64,000 nucleotides of DNA from Paraburkholderia heleia NBRC 101817 (GCF_000739775.1 NZ_BBJH01000006.1:248001-312000), one strand, 5' to 3'. Positions 1 to 9,972 are shown, counted from the stretch's first letter. The notes: generated by a model from the letters alone, not told the origin. Program-made: numbers and translations.

Positions 1-41
1 GCGCCATAGAAAAGGTGGACGTGGACTTGCGTACCGCTCAT
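1..41 (-). CDS. Start of the next exopolysaccharide-cluster gene (partial)
   Basis: Only the first 13 codons lie in the window. The frame begins with ATG at 41 and reads MSGTQVHVHLFYG. A strong GGAGGA ribosome site (48-53) lies 6 bases upstream, and the start is 34 bases after the stop of the glycosyltransferase gene at 76, so it continues the same minus-strand operon. In cepacian clusters the gene after bceG is another glycosyltransferase (bceH), which would fit, but nothing in 13 residues proves it. Confidence 0.6.
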   Translation of the reverse strand, partial: MSGTQVHVHLFYG

Positions 42-75
42 TCGGGGTCCTCCGTGTAGTGGTTGGCCGCGCCGC

Positions 76-1002
76 TCAAACGAGCGCGCGGCGCGCCTCT
101 CGTGCGCCGCCGCGCACCGCGCGCCAGCGGGCAAATGCCGCGGCCGCTGAACCGCCGCGCACGGCGCTCAGGCCCGTATGCACGAGGCCCGGATACACGC
201 GCGTGCCGACGAGCGCGTACCACCACCACGCGGTCTCGCGGCGCAGCGGCGTGAGATGGCCGAGCAGGATCAAGTGCAGGTTATAGGCGGCATTGCGGAT
301 CGAGGCGAGCGTCTGCGCATTGCGCGGGTCTTCGCCCGGGCGCGGCGCCGGGTAGTGATCCACCGCCACGAGCGGGTCGTACACGAGCTTCCAGCCCGAG
401 CGCTTCACGCTCATGCTGAACGCCATGTCGTTATGCGTTTGCGCGCCGGTGCCGCGCAGGCGCCGGTCGAAGCGCAGGTCGCCGATCGCCGCGCGCCGGT
501 AGCTCATGTTCGCGCCTTTCAGCAGATCGACTTCGCGCGCGCCGCCCGCGCCCAGATGATGGTTGCCGATGATGCGGCCCGAGCGCTGCAGCTTGCCCAC
601 CAGCGTGCGCTCGCCTTCGATCATGCGGCCGCCTTCGTGCACCCAGTCGCGCCCGCCCAGCGCACCGAGCTTCGGGTCGGACTCGAACGCCGCCGCAATA
701 CGCGCGACCCAATCGGCGCGCGGCGCGGCGTCGTCGTCGGTCATGGCGATCACATCGCCCGTCGCGGCCTCGATGCCGCGATTGAGCGCCGCCACCTGCC
801 CCGGCTCCTCGACGATGGCGACTTCCACGTTGAGCACGCGGGGGGTGACGTGCTCGGCGAGGCACGCATGCGTCGCCTCGTCGTCGGCGCGCGCCACCAC
901 CACGATCTCGTCGGGCGTGCGCTGCTGGCGCAGCAGCGCCGAAAGACAGCGCGACAGATCATCAGGACGCCGATAGGTCGGCACGAGCACGGTCAGTTTC
1001 AT
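76..1002 (-). CDS. bceG: Family 2 glycosyltransferase of the exopolysaccharide cluster (BceG-like)
   Basis: This 308-residue protein opens with the GT-A signature VLVPTYRRPDDLSRCL and carries an acidic metal/nucleotide-sugar site, MTDDDA, near residue 90. It therefore most likely transfers a sugar from a nucleotide donor to the lipid-linked repeat unit at the inner face of the inner membrane. A WWWYALVG stretch in the C-terminal part could help membrane association. The start is supported by AAAGGAG eight bases upstream. It follows the tyrosine kinase gene by 40 bases in the same direction, matching the bceF-bceG order of cepacian loci. Family and context are clear; donor and acceptor sugars are not readable from sequence. 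Confidence 0.85.
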   Translation of the reverse strand: MKLTVLVPTYRRPDDLSRCLSALLRQQRTPDEIVVVARADDEATHACLAEHVTPRVLNVEVAIVEEPGQVAALNRGIEAATGDVIAMTDDDAAPRADWVARIAAAFESDPKLGALGGRDWVHEGGRMIEGERTLVGKLQRSGRIIGNHHLGAGGAREVDLLKGANMSYRRAAIGDLRFDRRLRGTGAQTHNDMAFSMSVKRSGWKLVYDPLVAVDHYPAPRPGEDPRNAQTLASIRNAAYNLHLILLGHLTPLRRETAWWWYALVGTRVYPGLVHTGLSAVRGGSAAAAFARWRAVRGGAREARRALV

Positions 1003-1042
1003 CGCGTGTTCTCCTTTGCTGTGCTGGATGAGGACGTAGTCG

Positions 1043-3286
1043 TCATGCGCTCAGATACTCGCGCACGTTCGCGTAGCCGTAGCCGTAATTGCCGCGCGTG
1101 CGCGCCGGCACGCCGTTGAACACGCCGCCCTGCACACGCACGCCGGCGTTGCGCAAGCGCTTGAGCGTCTCGGCGATTTCGCCTTCGGTGTGCATGCCCG
1201 AACGCAGCACGAGGAACGTCGAGCCCGCATGGCCGCCGATGATGGCGGCGTCGGTCACGGCGAGCACCGGCGGCGAATCGATGAGCAGCACGTCGTAGCG
1301 GTTCGACAGACCTTCGAGGTACTGGCCAAGACGCGGCGACATCAACAGCTCGGAAGGGTTGGGCGGACGACGGCCGCACGAGATGAAGTGCAGGTTGTCT
1401 ACCTCAGTCGCGCGAATCGCCTCGTCCAGCGCAATCTGCCCCGAGAGCAGCTCGGAGAAGCCGTTCTCCTGCGGCCCGCCCAGATGACGTTCGAGCGCGC
1501 CGCGGCGCATGTCGCCGTCGATCATCAGCACGCGCTTGCCCGAGTGGGCAAGCAGCACGGCGAGGTTCGCGGTCAAGAAGCTCTTGCCGACGCCCGGCAC
1601 CGAACCCGTCAGCATGACTACGCGATTGCGCGCATCCATTACGCTGAACTGCAGCGAAGTGCGCAGGCTGCGCAGACTTTCGACCGTGAGGTCCTTGGGG
1701 CGCGCGTTGGCGAGCACGTCGCGCAGGCGCGTGCCGCCAGGCACCGGGCCGCGCTTTTCGAGCGCGATCTGCTCCGGCGAAAGCGGCACGAGACCGTACA
1801 CGGGCAGCTGGAACGAGCGTTCGATCTGGTCCGGATCGACAATGCCCTTGAACATGTTGCGGCGCATAAGCACGAAGCCCGTGCCGAGAATGACGCCGAG
1901 CAGCGATGCCGCCGAGACGATCAGCAGCTTCTTGGGCTTCGAGGGGTTGCCGGGGCGCAGGGCCGGATCGATGATATGCACGTTGCCGCCCGTGCCCACG
2001 CGCTGCACCGAAAGCTCCTGAATGCGGTTGAGCAGCAGCACGTAGATGTCCTCAGCCACCTTCGCGTCGCGCTGCAGTTGCACGGCCTTCACTTCCGTCG
2101 CCGGCAGGTCGCGGAACTTCGTGTCGTACTTCGCGCGCTCGGCCTGCAGTTGCGCGAGCTGCTGGCGCGCCGCGATCAGCACCGGATGCTGGTCGCCAAA
2201 CCGCTGTTGCAGCGAGGCGATCTGCAGTTGCAGCGCCGAAATCTGCTGCTCGTACTGCACGCTGCCGTCGAGATAGATCTTCGCTTCGTCGCTCGCATTG
2301 ATCGAACCCGACTTGCTCTGGTAAGCCGTGAGCGCTGCTTCGGCGTTCTCCAGGTCCGCCTTCAGGCGCGGCTGTTCGCTGCGCAGGAAGTCGAGCATCT
2401 TGCTCGCGTCGGCTTGCTTCGTCGCCACGTGCTCGCGCAGGTACGACTGCGCCACCGCATTGGCGATTGCCGCCGCGTGCCCGGGGTCGTTGTCTTCGAG
2501 CGAGATGTCGATCACGCCCGTCTGCTTGCCCTGCTCCTGTACCTGGATCGCGTTCTGGAAGCCGCTGATCGCATCGAGATCGTTCAGGCGCACGACCTTG
2601 AAGCGCGTGCCCGGACGCGCCACGAGCTTGCTCACGAGCAGCTTCACGCCGCCGCCCTGTTCGACCTGGCCCACCGTGCCTTCGAGCAGGCGCGCGCCAT
2701 CCGGCGTCGAGATCACATAGCGGTCGTGGTCGAGCGCGGTGAGCGTGAGCTTCTTGCCTTCGAGCTCGGGCGTGACCTCGACGGAGTCGACGTTGATGAC
2801 CTCGCCGCCCCACGCATAGCTGCCGAGCCAGTTGCTGAGCCCGAACCACGGACGCGCGGGCGTGCCCGGCGTCGCAAGGCGTGCGGAAAGGCTGCCGATC
2901 AGGGGCAGCATGACCGGCGTGACGGTCGTGTTCAGCTTGAACTGCTTGACCACCGGCTCGACCACGCTGCGGCTCTTGATCATCTGGATCTCGGCGTCGG
3001 TGGGCAGGCTGCCCGCCGACGATCCCGAGCTGATGTTCGCGCCCGTCTGCGTTTGCGTGAGGGCCTGCGACGTGTAGTCGGACGGCTCCACGCGAACCTG
3101 GGTATCGGCGGTATAGACCGGCTTGGCGATAAAGCAGTAAAACACGGCCATGGCGATCACCGCCGCCGCGATCGCGATGAGCCAGCCGATGTCGTCGATG
3201 ATGACGCGCAGCAACTGGCCGAGAACGACGTCCTCTTCCTCGGTGCGGACCGCCGGGGCGGCCTGGCTATTGGCTTGTATGGTCAC
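1043..3286 (-). CDS. bceF: Polysaccharide co-polymerase / BY-type tyrosine autokinase (BceF-like)
   Basis: This 747-residue inner-membrane protein has a Wzz-type chain-length domain with TM1 near residues 33-53. A long periplasmic coiled-coil/GNVR region and a second TM segment (LLIVSAASLLGVILG) follow, then a cytoplasmic ATPase. The kinase part shows Walker A (GSVPGVGKSFLTANL), Walker A' (VLMIDGDMRRG) and Walker B (VLLIDSPP). The tail holds a short tyrosine cluster (NYGYGYANVREY, four Tyr), the usual autophosphorylation site. With the outer-membrane exporter and phosphatase genes next to it, it should control polymer length and export by cycles of phosphorylation. The start codon is GTG with only a weak ribosome site (GGGA). 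Confidence 0.93.
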   Translation of the reverse strand: MTIQANSQAAPAVRTEEEDVVLGQLLRVIIDDIGWLIAIAAAVIAMAVFYCFIAKPVYTADTQVRVEPSDYTSQALTQTQTGANISSGSSAGSLPTDAEIQMIKSRSVVEPVVKQFKLNTTVTPVMLPLIGSLSARLATPGTPARPWFGLSNWLGSYAWGGEVINVDSVEVTPELEGKKLTLTALDHDRYVISTPDGARLLEGTVGQVEQGGGVKLLVSKLVARPGTRFKVVRLNDLDAISGFQNAIQVQEQGKQTGVIDISLEDNDPGHAAAIANAVAQSYLREHVATKQADASKMLDFLRSEQPRLKADLENAEAALTAYQSKSGSINASDEAKIYLDGSVQYEQQISALQLQIASLQQRFGDQHPVLIAARQQLAQLQAERAKYDTKFRDLPATEVKAVQLQRDAKVAEDIYVLLLNRIQELSVQRVGTGGNVHIIDPALRPGNPSKPKKLLIVSAASLLGVILGTGFVLMRRNMFKGIVDPDQIERSFQLPVYGLVPLSPEQIALEKRGPVPGGTRLRDVLANARPKDLTVESLRSLRTSLQFSVMDARNRVVMLTGSVPGVGKSFLTANLAVLLAHSGKRVLMIDGDMRRGALERHLGGPQENGFSELLSGQIALDEAIRATEVDNLHFISCGRRPPNPSELLMSPRLGQYLEGLSNRYDVLLIDSPPVLAVTDAAIIGGHAGSTFLVLRSGMHTEGEIAETLKRLRNAGVRVQGGVFNGVPARTRGNYGYGYANVREYLSA

Positions 3287-3350
3287 GATTCAATCCCGTT
3301 GTTTAGGTGTTGCTCCTGCGTCTTCTGCGCAAGCGCTGCGACTCGCGCGC

Positions 3351-4532
3351 TTACTTCGCGATCTGCTTCAGGTAGAAGACGGTCTGGATGGTCGGCAGCA
3401 CCTGCTGCAACACACGGTTGAAGGTCGCCGAAGCGGCTGTGCCCACGTACACCACATCCAGCGGCTTGAGCTGGAACTGCGACGAAAGCATGATCGCGTC
3501 GGGCTTGGTCATGTCGAGACGGTAGATCTCGGGCTGCGTCGGGTTGTCCTTCATGCCGCGCATCACGAAAATCTGGCGTGGGTTCGCGTCGGTATCGAGA
3601 ATGCCGCCCGCCTGGGTGAGCGCGTCGGCGATCGTGAGGTTGCCGCGAATGAGGTTCGTCTGCAGGGGCGTCTTCACTTCACCCATCACGAATACTCTGC
3701 TATCCGAACGATCCGGAATATTGATGACGTCGCCGTTCTGCAGCAGCACGTTCTGGGTCGAATCGCCGCCGTCGAGCATGCGGTTCGCATCGAGGATGTA
3801 CAGCTTGCCGTTGCGCGTGAGACGCACGCGGTTGATGTCGGCGTTGTCGGTCGTGCCGCCCGAACGTGTGATGGCGTCCACCAGCGTGAGCGGCACGTCG
3901 CTCATCGAGAGCGGTCCCGGCGTCTTCACGTCACCCGTGATCTGCACCTTCTGGCTGCGGTACGCGAGCACGCGCACGTCCACCTGCGGGTTCTTCACAT
4001 AGGGGCCGAGGCCGGCCGCGAGCTGGTCGCGGATCTGGCCGGGCGTCTTGCCCGCGGCCATGATGCGGCCCACGAACGGGAAGAAGATTGTGCCGTCCCT
4101 GGCGACGGTCTGCCCGTACGGGTCGGCCTGGCCGGGCAACGCGTTGGTGTAGGGCTGCGTGAGCGCCTGACCCACCGTCTGCGTGGTGTTGCCGCCCGTG
4201 GAGAACGTCGAGCCCTGCGGCGTCGAGAGTTCCGGGTGGTCGAACACGGTCACGCCGAGAATGTCCTGCGGCGCGATGTGATAGACGTAGTCGGCAGCGC
4301 TCGCGAACTTCGAAGGCGGCAGGGGCGCCTTCGGCTGCGCAGCGGCCGCCTGTGCCTGCTGCAGCACGACTTGCTGCGTGATGAGCTGCACGTTGAATTG
4401 CTGCTGCGGCTGGTTGTTCGGCTGTTCCTTCAGGCTCGACGTGTCGAGATAATTGCCCGGTGCCGTTGCGCACGCGGAAACGAAGACGCTCAACGCGACC
4501 ACCGCCGTCAGTTTCAGTTTTGTCATTGGCAT
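3351..4532 (-). CDS. bceE: Outer-membrane polysaccharide export lipoprotein (Wza/BceE-like)
   Basis: A lipoprotein signal ends in a lipobox (VFVSAC). A polysaccharide export (Poly_export) domain follows (VTVFDHPELS...IFFPFVGRI), then SLBB-type repeats (VQITGDVKTPG, VFVMGEVKTP). This is the Wza architecture: an octameric outer-membrane channel for the finished polymer, partnered by the BceF-type kinase. The frame opens at 4547. The ATG at 4532 has the best, though weak, ribosome site, and the ATG at 4526 would give an ATGA overlap with the stop of the upstream phosphatase gene. All three choices leave the lipobox intact. Either way the gene is translationally coupled to bceD. Confidence 0.92.
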   Translation of the reverse strand: MPMTKLKLTAVVALSVFVSACATAPGNYLDTSSLKEQPNNQPQQQFNVQLITQQVVLQQAQAAAAQPKAPLPPSKFASAADYVYHIAPQDILGVTVFDHPELSTPQGSTFSTGGNTTQTVGQALTQPYTNALPGQADPYGQTVARDGTIFFPFVGRIMAAGKTPGQIRDQLAAGLGPYVKNPQVDVRVLAYRSQKVQITGDVKTPGPLSMSDVPLTLVDAITRSGGTTDNADINRVRLTRNGKLYILDANRMLDGGDSTQNVLLQNGDVINIPDRSDSRVFVMGEVKTPLQTNLIRGNLTIADALTQAGGILDTDANPRQIFVMRGMKDNPTQPEIYRLDMTKPDAIMLSSQFQLKPLDVVYVGTAASATFNRVLQQVLPTIQTVFYLKQIAK

Positions 4533-4972
4533 ATTCGGCTCAACCATCCCTTTACCATGCGATCCATCAATTCAAGACTCTGGCGATACGCGGACTCGTG
4601 AAGCCCATGCGGATCGCTGACATCAGAGTTTTCCCAGTTACCGAGCGCGTACACCTTGCCGCGCGCGGTGGGTTCAATGCGCTCGACAGCGGCGACCTGG
4701 CGGCGCTCGGTCACGAGCACGAGGTCTGCCGAGCGCACGAGGCGGCTGGTCAGGCGGCGCGACTGATGCTCGCCCACCTTCATGCCGCGCTCGGCAAGCA
4801 GCCACTGCATCACGGGGTCCATGTCGTCGCCGTCGCGCGCGCGCAGGCCCGCCGATTGAAACGACTCCGCCCGCGAGCCCTTCTGCTCGCGCAGACGCTC
4901 GCGAAAGAGCTGCTCCGCCGCCGGCGAGCGGCAGACGTTGGCGTGGCAAACGATGAGCACGTTCTTGATCAT
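4523..4972 (-). CDS. bceD: Low-molecular-weight protein tyrosine phosphatase (BceD-like)
   Basis: This 149-residue cytoplasmic enzyme carries the C-X5-R-S phosphate loop at its N terminus (VCHANVCRS) and the general-acid Asp-Pro near the C terminus (SDVSDPHG). Both are diagnostic of the LMW-PTP family. It should dephosphorylate the tyrosine tail of the BceF-type kinase encoded two genes downstream. The frame is open further upstream, but the ATG at 4972 puts the catalytic loop at the usual distance from the N terminus and has an AAGGGAG sequence upstream. Its end overlaps the possible bceE starts. Confidence 0.92.
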   Translation of the reverse strand: MIKNVLIVCHANVCRSPAAEQLFRERLREQKGSRAESFQSAGLRARDGDDMDPVMQWLLAERGMKVGEHQSRRLTSRLVRSADLVLVTERRQVAAVERIEPTARGKVYALGNWENSDVSDPHGLHESAYRQSLELMDRMVKGWLSRICQ

Positions 4973-5022
4973 GGTCGCGTGACTCCCTTCCCAGACATGC
5001 GCGATGCGTAGCCCGGCAACGC

Positions 5023-6438
5023 TCAGGCCAGCGCCTGCGTCGCGGCGGCTTCGGCGCGCGCGCGGCTTGCCTGCGTCGCGCTCGCGCGGCCCACGGCGTG
5101 GTACTCGATGCCGAGTTCCCGCAGCGCGGACGGCTCGTAGAGATTGCGGCCGTCGAACACGATCGGCATCTTCAGTTGCTGCTTGAGCGTTTCGAAATCG
5201 GGCGCCTTGAAAACCTTCCATTCGGTGGCCACCACGACGGCATCCGCATCGCTTGCGGCTTCCATCGCGTCGCTCACGAACGACAGCCGCGCCTGATGTT
5301 CCGGCGCGTGCGCGAGATCGAGCGCGAGTACGCGCTTCGCCTCGGCGGTCGCGACCGGGTCGTATGCCTTGACCTTGGCGCCGCGCGCGAGCAGCTCGGC
5401 GATGAGCGTGCGGCTCGGCGCCTCGCGCATGTCGTCGGTGTTCGGCTTGAACGCGAGACCCCAGACGCCGAACGCGCGGCCCGTGAGGTCGGAGCCGAAG
5501 CGCGTAACGATCTTCTGTGCCAGCACCTGCTTCTGCGCTTCATTGACGGACTCCACGGCGCGCAGGATCTGCAGCGGCTCGCCGAAGTCCTCGGCAGTGC
5601 GCATCAGCGCCTTCACATCTTTCGGGAAGCACGAGCCGCCGTAGCCGCAGCCCGCATAGAGAAAGTCATAGCCGATGCGCGGGTCCGAGCCCACGCCGCG
5701 GCGCACGGCCTCGATATCGGCGCCCACGCGGTCGGCGAGATTCGCGAGTTCGTTCATGAACGAAATGCGCGTGGCGAGCATGGCGTTGGCCGCGTACTTG
5801 GTGAATTCGGCCGAGTGCACGTCCATGTAGAGCGTGCGCTCGTGATTGCGGTTGAACGGCGCATAGAGCCGCTTCATGACCTCTTTCGCGCGCTCGCCGG
5901 GCACGTCGTCGTTGCAGCCGAGCACAATACGGTCGGGCCGCGCGAAGTCCTCGACTGCCGCGCCTTCCTTGAGGAACTCGGGATTCGAGACCACCGAGTA
6001 CATGTGGCTCTCGCCGCGCTTTGCGCATTCGGAGGCGATCGCGTCGTGCACGAGCGCGGCCGTGCCGACCGGCACTGTGGACTTGTCCACCACCACCTTG
6101 AAACCGGTCATGTGGCGGCCGATGTTGCGCGCGGCCGCCAGCACGTATTGCAGGTCGGCGGAACCGTCTTCGTCGGGCGGCGTGCCCACGGCGATGAACT
6201 GCACGTCGCCGTGCGCGACCGCCGCTTCCACGTCGGTCGAGAACTTCAGCCGGCGCGCGCGCACGTTGCGCTCGATAATTTCCTTCAGGCCCGGCTCGTG
6301 AATCGGCACGATGCCCTGATTGAGCAGGTCGATCTTGCGTTCGTCGACGTCGAGGCAAAACACGTCGTTGCCAATATCGGCAAGACAGGCGCCCGTCACG
6401 AGACCCACATAACCGCTGCCAATGATCGTCAGATTCAT
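5023..6438 (-). CDS. bceC: UDP-glucose 6-dehydrogenase (BceC-like)
   Basis: This 471-residue enzyme oxidises UDP-glucose to UDP-glucuronate with two NAD+, supplying the acidic sugar of the polymer. It has an N-terminal Rossmann motif ([15 protein letters not shown]) and the catalytic cysteine in GGSCFPKD near residue 265. A C-terminal UDP-binding domain includes [14 protein letters not shown]. The ATG at 6438 is preferred over the GTG two codons earlier because GAGG lies five bases before it. A low-complexity Ala/Arg tail (about 20 residues) extends past the usual end. The gene sits 77 bases after bceB and 50 bases before bceD. Confidence 0.95.
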   Translation of the reverse strand: MNLTIIGSGYVGLVTGACLADIGNDVFCLDVDERKIDLLNQGIVPIHEPGLKEIIERNVRARRLKFSTDVEAAVAHGDVQFIAVGTPPDEDGSADLQYVLAAARNIGRHMTGFKVVVDKSTVPVGTAALVHDAIASECAKRGESHMYSVVSNPEFLKEGAAVEDFARPDRIVLGCNDDVPGERAKEVMKRLYAPFNRNHERTLYMDVHSAEFTKYAANAMLATRISFMNELANLADRVGADIEAVRRGVGSDPRIGYDFLYAGCGYGGSCFPKDVKALMRTAEDFGEPLQILRAVESVNEAQKQVLAQKIVTRFGSDLTGRAFGVWGLAFKPNTDDMREAPSRTLIAELLARGAKVKAYDPVATAEAKRVLALDLAHAPEHQARLSFVSDAMEAASDADAVVVATEWKVFKAPDFETLKQQLKMPIVFDGRNLYEPSALRELGIEYHAVGRASATQASRARAEAAATQALA

Positions 6439-6515
6439 GCCCACCTCAAAAGTGATTGGTTCTTCATGTCACGCGAAACGTTGCGCACACCGGCATCGCG
6501 CGCGCTCGCTTCGCC

Positions 6516-7895
6516 TCAATATGCGTTCTGGCCGGCGAAACCCTTCCACATGGTCATCGCCACGATGCGCAGGTCGAGCGCGAAGCTCCAATGCTGCATG
6601 TAGTGCAGATCGAAGCGCACGCGGTCGCGCATCTTTTCCACGCGATCGGTTTCGCCGCGAAAGCCGTTGACCTGCGCCCAGCCCGTAATGCCCGGCTTGA
6701 TGCGATAGCGCGCCATGTAGCCGCGCACGAGGTCCTTGTAGATGTCGTCGTGCGCAAGCGCGTGCGGGCGCGGACCCACCACCGACATCTCGCCCTTGAG
6801 CACGTTGATGAACTGCGGCAGCTCGTCGAGGCTCGTGCGGCGCAGGAACGCGCCCACGCGCGTCACGCGCGGATCGTTGCGGCGCGCCTGCGTGACCTGC
6901 CCCGCGACTTCCGCATGGACCTTCATCGAGCGGAACTTGTAGATTTCGAACTCGTTGCCATCCAGCCCCTTGCGGCGCTGCCTGAAGAACACCGGGCCCT
7001 TCGACGTGAGCTTCACGGCAAGCGCGATCGCGGCGAGCAGCGGCGCCAGCGCGACCAGCACGCCACCCGCGAACGCGATGTCGAACACGCGCTTGGGCAG
7101 CACGCGCAGATCCGTGACCGGCGAGGCCGCGAGATTGATGGCCGGCACACCGAGCAGATCGACCACGGGCTGGCTGAAGAAGGACAGGCTGCGCACGTCC
7201 GGAATGAAACGGATGTTCACGAAGTCGTTGCGCAAGGCCGTGACGATGCGATGGATCGTGCGCTCCTTGGTGATCGGCAAGGCGAGCCACAATTCGCGCA
7301 CCTCGTTCTTGCGCACGAACTCGAGCATGGCCTGGAGGTTGCGCTCCACCGGCACGCCGTCGATTGCGGCGGCGCCATCCGCGTCGCTGTCCTCGTCGAA
7401 CACGAGCGCCGGGTGAAAACCCGCTTCCGGGTGAAAGCGCATGTGCTCGATCAGGAAGCGCCCATAGCGCGGGCCGCCCACCACCGCCACAGCCTTCTGG
7501 TTGTAGCCCTCGCGGCGAATGCCGCGCAGCACCATGTGCACGAGCGCCTTCGAGACGATCAGGAGCGCCACCGAGGCGACGACCCAGTACGCGAGCCAGA
7601 GGCGCGAAAGCGAATCGGCGCGGTGCAGGCTGAAGCTCAGCAGGATGCCCGTGCCCTCCACGGCGAGCCAGGCCGCGCACACGCGGGCAAAGAGGACGTA
7701 CAGCGACTTGCCGCGCCACGACTTGTAGATCCCGAACGCCGGGAACATCCAGATCGCGAGCACGCAGTTGAATGCGAGCGCCACGCTCTCCGCGTCGGTG
7801 AGCGGCACGAACTGGCCACGGTGCAAGGCGGCCGCGAGCAGCGCTCCAGCGGCAATGGCGGCAACGTCGAAAATTCTGGCTAGAACGCTGAGCAT
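6516..7895 (-). CDS. bceB: Undecaprenyl-phosphate glucose phosphotransferase (BceB-like)
   Basis: This 459-residue polyprenyl-phosphate sugar-1-phosphate transferase starts repeat-unit assembly by loading glucose-1-P on undecaprenyl phosphate. The N-terminal half has about four membrane helices and a CoA-binding-like Rossmann segment ([12 protein letters not shown]). A further membrane hairpin precedes the C-terminal bacterial sugar transferase domain, with its signatures [22 protein letters not shown] and RTSLDELPQ. The ATG at 7895 follows a GAGG eight bases away; the longer GTG-initiated frame (7937) lacks support. It is the first gene of the minus-strand operon and faces the AT-rich region shared with bceA. 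Confidence 0.94.
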   Translation of the reverse strand: MLSVLARIFDVAAIAAGALLAAALHRGQFVPLTDAESVALAFNCVLAIWMFPAFGIYKSWRGKSLYVLFARVCAAWLAVEGTGILLSFSLHRADSLSRLWLAYWVVASVALLIVSKALVHMVLRGIRREGYNQKAVAVVGGPRYGRFLIEHMRFHPEAGFHPALVFDEDSDADGAAAIDGVPVERNLQAMLEFVRKNEVRELWLALPITKERTIHRIVTALRNDFVNIRFIPDVRSLSFFSQPVVDLLGVPAINLAASPVTDLRVLPKRVFDIAFAGGVLVALAPLLAAIALAVKLTSKGPVFFRQRRKGLDGNEFEIYKFRSMKVHAEVAGQVTQARRNDPRVTRVGAFLRRTSLDELPQFINVLKGEMSVVGPRPHALAHDDIYKDLVRGYMARYRIKPGITGWAQVNGFRGETDRVEKMRDRVRFDLHYMQHWSFALDLRIVAMTMWKGFAGQNAY

Positions 7896-8394
7896 GTCCG
7901 GCACCTCGGGTTTAAAAAATGAATCGCGGCCACGCACTGCAAATCATGGCCGGTCGCTGCAAAAGTTTCTGGGACTGCGTCGCCGCAAAAAAGCGTCTGG
8001 CTTCGCTAATTCTGATCCGAATAAACCCTAATAAGGCGCGATAAAAATTCAGGCTGCAAGCCTCAAAAGTATCTCCAATTGTTTCGCCCTTTCCGGGTTA
8101 TTTTTTTGCGAATATTTTCGGAAAAGATTGCCGGGTTTCCCTCCTGCATTGGCTCTTGATCCCGATCGTTCCGGCAGATTTTTCCGGAAAAGAGGCCGGA
8201 TTACGGGTTTCAGCAAGAAATTGCGGCGACCGGCGGCAGAATTTTTATTGAATTTTTTATCAGAGTTTCGATGTGACGGGAGCGTGATTTAAATTTAATT
8301 CGAATATTTTCCGTTTTCTTCTTTACGACACTATTTATGACGATTTTAAGCATGCTACAAATCGCATCACCGATACCTTTTACAGGAGAGCGAG
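7896..8394. promoter_or_regulatory. Divergent bceB / bceA regulatory region
   Basis: This 499-base stretch has no credible gene and is markedly AT-rich against its surroundings. It must hold the promoters for both arms of the exopolysaccharide cluster. It contains a perfect 12-base palindrome TTTTCCGGAAAA (8180-8191). A near copy, TTTTCGGAAAA, lies 65 bases away (8115-8125), and both are followed within a few bases by GCCGG and then GTTTC. I could not fix clear -35/-10 boxes by eye. Confidence 0.65.
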
Positions 8395-9915
8395 ATGACG
8401 GATACGGGTTCCGCTACGGCATCGGCAAAAGCGTCCCAGACGCGTGCCGAAACGCGCAGTGCATTGCAGGTGTGCCCTGTCGTGCTTGCGGGCGGCGCGG
8501 GCTCGCGGTTGTGGCCACTGTCGCGCGAGCAATATCCGAAGCAGATGATCAACCTCGTTGGCGAGCAGTCGCTGCTGGCCAGCACTGCGGGCCGCCTCGA
8601 TGCGCTCGCCGAGCGCGTGACGCTCGCGGAGGAGCTGCTGATCGTCTGCAATGAAGAACATCGGTTCACCACCGCCGACCAGGTTCGCGCAGCGGGCAAG
8701 CACGCACGTCTGATTCTCGAGCCCGTGGGCCGCGATACGGCGCCCGCGCTCACGATCGCCGCGATGTCGGTGGCCGCCTCGCAGGAAGACGGCATTCTCG
8801 TGGTCATGCCCGCCGACCATGCGCTCGCGGACCTCGAAGCGTTCCAGAACGCCGTGGCCGAAGGCGTGCGTCATGCCGCGAACGGCCAGATCGTGACGAT
8901 GGGCATCGTGCCCACGCATCCCGAGGTGGGCTATGGCTACATTCATGTGGGCGAGCCGCTCGCGAACGCCGAACCCAACGGTGCGCGGCGTCTGAACGGT
9001 TTTGTCGAAAAGCCCTATTTCGAGCTGGCGCAGCAATATATCGCTTCGCAGCGCTACTGGTGGAACAGCGGCATCTTCATCGTGCGCGCCTCGACCTGGC
9101 TCAAGGCGATTCGCCATTTTCATCCGGCCATCTACGCCGCATGCGCGGAATCGATCGAGCACGGCAAGGCAGACGGCGACTTCTTCCGCGTGGATAGCGA
9201 AGCGTTCGCACGTTCGCCTTCGAACTCCATCGACTACGCCGTGATGGAACCGCTCGCCGGCGACCCGACGGTCGCGAGTGGCGTGGTCGTGCCGCTCACG
9301 GCCGGCTGGACCGACCTCGGTTCATGGGACACCGTCTGGCAGGTTTCGCCCAAGGACGACGAAGGCAACGTCGCGCACGGCCGCGTGATGTTCGAAGGCG
9401 CCAGCGACACCTTCGCGCATTCGGACGGCCGGCTCGTGGCCTGCCTCGGCACCCGGAACCTCGTGGTCGTGGAGACCCCGGACGCCCTGCTCGTCGCCGA
9501 CCGCTCGCGCGCCCAGGACGTCAAGAAGATCGTGCAACGCCTGAAGCAGGAACGCCGCACCGAAGCCGTGGCGCACCGCCTCGTGCATCGCCCGTGGGGT
9601 CATTACGACAGCGTGGACAGCGGCGAGCGCTTCCAGGTCAAGCGGATCGTGGTCGAGCCGGGCGCACGCCTGTCGCTGCAGATGCATCACCATCGCGCCG
9701 AGCACTGGGTCGTCGTACGCGGCACCGCGCTCGTCACGCGTGGGGAAGAACGCTTCATCGTTTCGGAAAACGAGTCAGCGTACATCCCGCTTGGCGTGTC
9801 GCATCGACTGGAAAATCCCGGCAAGATGCCGCTCGAGATCATCGAGGTGCAGTCGGGCTCGTATCTCGGCGAAGACGATATCGTGCGTCTCGACGATCAG
9901 TACGGCAGGCAGTGA
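8395..9915 (+). CDS. bceA: Mannose-1-phosphate guanylyltransferase / mannose-6-phosphate isomerase (BceA-like)
   Basis: This 506-residue bifunctional enzyme of the type II PMI/GMP family makes GDP-mannose, precursor of the mannose, rhamnose or fucose units of the polymer. The nucleotidyltransferase signature (LAGGAGSRLWPLSREQYPKQ) lies at residues 28-47 and the FVEKP motif near residue 202. The C-terminal cupin isomerase domain has PWGHYDSVD, LSLQMHHHRAEHW and a zinc-site RLENPG region. AGGAG six bases before the ATG fixes the start. It is transcribed away from bceB, so two promoters must be co-regulated to make the polymer. Confidence 0.95.
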   Translation: MTDTGSATASAKASQTRAETRSALQVCPVVLAGGAGSRLWPLSREQYPKQMINLVGEQSLLASTAGRLDALAERVTLAEELLIVCNEEHRFTTADQVRAAGKHARLILEPVGRDTAPALTIAAMSVAASQEDGILVVMPADHALADLEAFQNAVAEGVRHAANGQIVTMGIVPTHPEVGYGYIHVGEPLANAEPNGARRLNGFVEKPYFELAQQYIASQRYWWNSGIFIVRASTWLKAIRHFHPAIYAACAESIEHGKADGDFFRVDSEAFARSPSNSIDYAVMEPLAGDPTVASGVVVPLTAGWTDLGSWDTVWQVSPKDDEGNVAHGRVMFEGASDTFAHSDGRLVACLGTRNLVVVETPDALLVADRSRAQDVKKIVQRLKQERRTEAVAHRLVHRPWGHYDSVDSGERFQVKRIVVEPGARLSLQMHHHRAEHWVVVRGTALVTRGEERFIVSENESAYIPLGVSHRLENPGKMPLEIIEVQSGSYLGEDDIVRLDDQYGRQ

Positions 9916-9939
9916 AGCAAGCCGTCGTGGCAATCCAGG

Positions 9940-9966
9940 AAGGCTGCGCGCACCGCGCGCGGCCTT
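9940..9966. terminator. Hairpin between convergent genes
   Basis: A 12-base stem (AAGGCTGCGCGC / GCGCGCGGCCTT, one T-G pair) closes on a 3-base loop between the convergent ends of bceA (9915) and the next gene (9973). There is no long T tract, so efficiency is uncertain, but its position suits a bidirectional terminator. Confidence 0.5.
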
Positions 9967-9972
9967 GCGTGA

